Below, one piece after another: positions 62,975 to 64,000 of a stretch of 64,000 nucleotides of DNA (positions are counted from its first letter, which is position 1; the number at the start of each line of letters is the position of its first letter). Where the stretch lies: the NCBI RefSeq assembly GCF_009193185.1, contig NZ_VUKF01000009.1:1-64000 (forward strand), read 5' to 3'. Source of the DNA: Georgenia thermotolerans (GTDB lineage Bacteria; Actinomycetota; Actinomycetes; Actinomycetales; Actinomycetaceae). The notes under the pieces are model-generated. The model saw only the letters and a list, made by a program, of their open reading frames with translations, searched no databases and had not been told where the DNA came from. Made by a program: the position numbers and the translations under genes.

Positions 62975-63262
62975 TCACAACGGGGTCGGCTCGCCGAGCA
63001 GTACCATCCCCGGCGGGAAGCGGCCGTCCACCACCGTCTGCACGCGCTCGCGGACCTCGCCGACGCTGCCGGCGTGCACGTGCAGCTCCCTGGTCGTCGG
63101 GCCGGGGTCGATCCGGTCGGCGTCGTCCTCGGACTCCATCCGCGGGTCGTCGGCCATCTCGGCGTGCAGGCCCGCGGTGCGCAACGCGTCCACCAGCAAG
63201 CTGGCGTCCCGTTTGGCGGTGTCGAGATCGGGGAACGTCACGGGGATGACGTAGGTGTTCAT
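62975..63262 (-). CDS. Small soluble protein of unknown function
   Basis: This 95-residue acidic protein begins MNTYVIPVTFPDLDTAKRDA. Its pattern (strand, helix LLVDALRTAGL, Asp/Glu-rich loop, strand RELHVHAGS, helix EVRERVQTVV) suggests a ferredoxin-like alpha/beta fold. There is no signal peptide or membrane segment. Two further in-frame ATGs lie upstream (MDG at about 63271) and could be the start. No family or neighbour gives a function. Confidence 0.65.
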   Translation of the reverse strand: MNTYVIPVTFPDLDTAKRDASLLVDALRTAGLHAEMADDPRMESEDDADRIDPGPTTRELHVHAGSVGEVRERVQTVVDGRFPPGMVLLGEPTPL

Positions 63263-63441
63263 GCCGTCCATGCTGCCCGCGGTCACCGCGACGGCAACCG
63301 GTCGGGCCGTCGTCGGGCTGACCGACGCGCGGCTGCGATGGGGGTGTCCCGGCTCGCTTGCGAGCGGCCGCGGCCGCTCGTCGAGGCCGGGCGTCAGGGC
63401 CGGATCCGCGACATTCGGTCAGTCACCGGTAGAAATGTGGT

Positions 63442-63610
63442 ACGTTCTTGCCCGTTCACAGGGCAAAGGACGCGGGACGCCAAGTCCTTGCAACGTTCAG
63501 GTCTGTACGGACTGATCGTGCCTGTCCCTGCGGACGAGAGAGCAGCCACCGGCCGGTGCGCCGCCGACAACGGACATGGAGGCACTGACCGCCTCCCGTC
63601 GGTGCAAGCG
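63442..63610 (+). ncRNA. Structured 5' leader candidate of the symporter gene
   Basis: The 508-bp gap 63263-63770 has no gene but much pairing potential. ACGTT (63442-63446) pairs with AACGT (63492-63496), enclosing hairpins TTGCCC/GGGCAA (63448-63466) and AGGAC/GTCCT (63467-63488). Further 3', CGCCGAC and GTCGGTG enclose GGAGGC/GCCTCC (63577-63596). CACAGGGCAAA (63457-63467) and GGGACGC (63474-63480) match conserved blocks of the GEMM c-di-GMP-I riboswitch, but the GNRA-capped hairpin normally between them and the second half of the aptamer are absent. It is therefore a leader of unknown class. Confidence 0.35.
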
Positions 63611-63770
63611 CTCCGCCCGGCAAGGGCCGTGTCCCCGGCTGCCCGCGCCGCCGAGCGGCGCGTGGCGGGAGCGCTCCCGCCTGCGCTGCTGAGCCGCGGC
63701 CGATGTGGAGCGCCCGGACGCTCGTCGCGTCCCCCGCCGAGCGGAACGGACCGACGAGAGGGTGGAGCAC

Positions 63771-64000
63771 GTGGCGGGCCAGGAACTGGCGCAGCTGGGT
63801 ATCGGAGTCGTGGTTGTCCTGCTGGTGGGCTTTTACGGGGGGACGTTCCTCATGTCCACCCGCATCGGCAAGAAGGACGAGGACGCCGACGCGTACATGA
63901 CGGCCGGCAACAAGGTCGGCTTCGGCATCTCGGCGGCCAGCATGACCGCCACCTGGATCTGGGCCTCGTCGATGTACGCCTCGGCCACCTCGGGCTACAC
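63771..64000 (+). CDS. Sodium:solute symporter family transporter (3' cut by window edge)
   Basis: Only the first 76 codons are present, from GTG 63771 preceded by GGTGGAG. The first helix (LGIGVVVVLLVGFYGGTFLM) is followed by a charged loop STRIGKKDEDADAYMTAGNK and the start of helix 2, SAASMTATWIWASSMYASAT. The A-G-N/R-x3-F/G and A-S-x-x-A-T-W-I-W pattern is typical of sodium:solute symporters, particularly the urea/DUR3-like branch. It would import a small solute with Na+. A long structured leader precedes it, so its expression may be controlled after transcription starts. Confidence 0.82.
   Translation, partial: MAGQELAQLGIGVVVVLLVGFYGGTFLMSTRIGKKDEDADAYMTAGNKVGFGISAASMTATWIWASSMYASATSGY

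Overview
The window comes from a high-GC actinobacterium. GC-ending codons dominate nearly everywhere, and GTG starts and ATGA/GTGA overlaps between genes are frequent. An S-(hydroxymethyl)mycothiol dehydrogenase beside its usual MBL-fold partner points to a mycothiol-making actinomycete; a Micrococcales member is plausible but was not tested. A perfect 14-bp core ParB-binding site (parS) at 58713-58726 suggests the right end may lie in the origin-proximal part of the chromosome.

Layout. 1-1222: an IS481-type transposase remnant abutting a beta-propeller gene that has lost its 5' end. 1251-6045: a TetR regulator divergent from a quinone-reductase-like MDR protein over a duplicated operator, then an MFS exporter and an amino acid/polyamine permease. 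6068-12778 (minus): a tightly overlapped polyamine import and oxidation operon (binding lipoprotein, two permeases, ATPase, FAD oxidase, aminobutyraldehyde dehydrogenase). 12986-17227 (plus): TetR, glycosyltransferase, glucosamine-kinase-like enzyme and SIS-domain isomerase/deaminase-like protein, probably one amino-sugar operon. 17287-24586: housekeeping and accessory genes (endonuclease IV, a frameshifted AraC-VOC pair, a DHA2 exporter, a phosphatase-like protein, a soluble Ser/Thr kinase, thymidine kinase). 24688-28174: a secreted GH3 beta-glucosidase and a TauE/SafE permease.

28690-34340 is an accessory island with lower GC and ordinary A/T-containing codons in its left half. It holds a translationally coupled pair, a TIR-like nucleotide-binding protein and a PD-(D/E)XK nuclease, which I regard as the best candidate for an undescribed defence system. 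Next to it is a SauUSI-like type IV restriction enzyme (PLD, helicase and DUF3427 domains). Decayed DNA and an internally deleted copy of an MBL hydrolase gene flank these genes.

34341-44686: mycothiol-dependent formaldehyde oxidation genes, a HAD phosphatase divergent from an RpiR regulator (two matching operator-like palindromes 30 bp apart), and a five-gene operon joining a phosphoesterase/PQQ-propeller fusion to a Ugp/Mal-type ABC importer. 44954-51629: a TetR regulator followed by a branched-chain amino acid/amide-type ABC system, in which one permease and one ATPase are fused, ending in an amidase. 51730-64000: a VOC protein, an NmrA-like protein, an AI-2E family transporter, a two-component system (the kinase is frameshifted), a fused isobutyryl-CoA mutase IcmF containing the parS site, an epoxide-hydrolase-like enzyme, small unknowns, and a structured leader before a truncated sodium:solute symporter gene.

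Three genes (VOC, AraC, histidine kinase) each need a single-base correction to be intact. They are either genuinely decaying or consensus errors at GC-rich runs.
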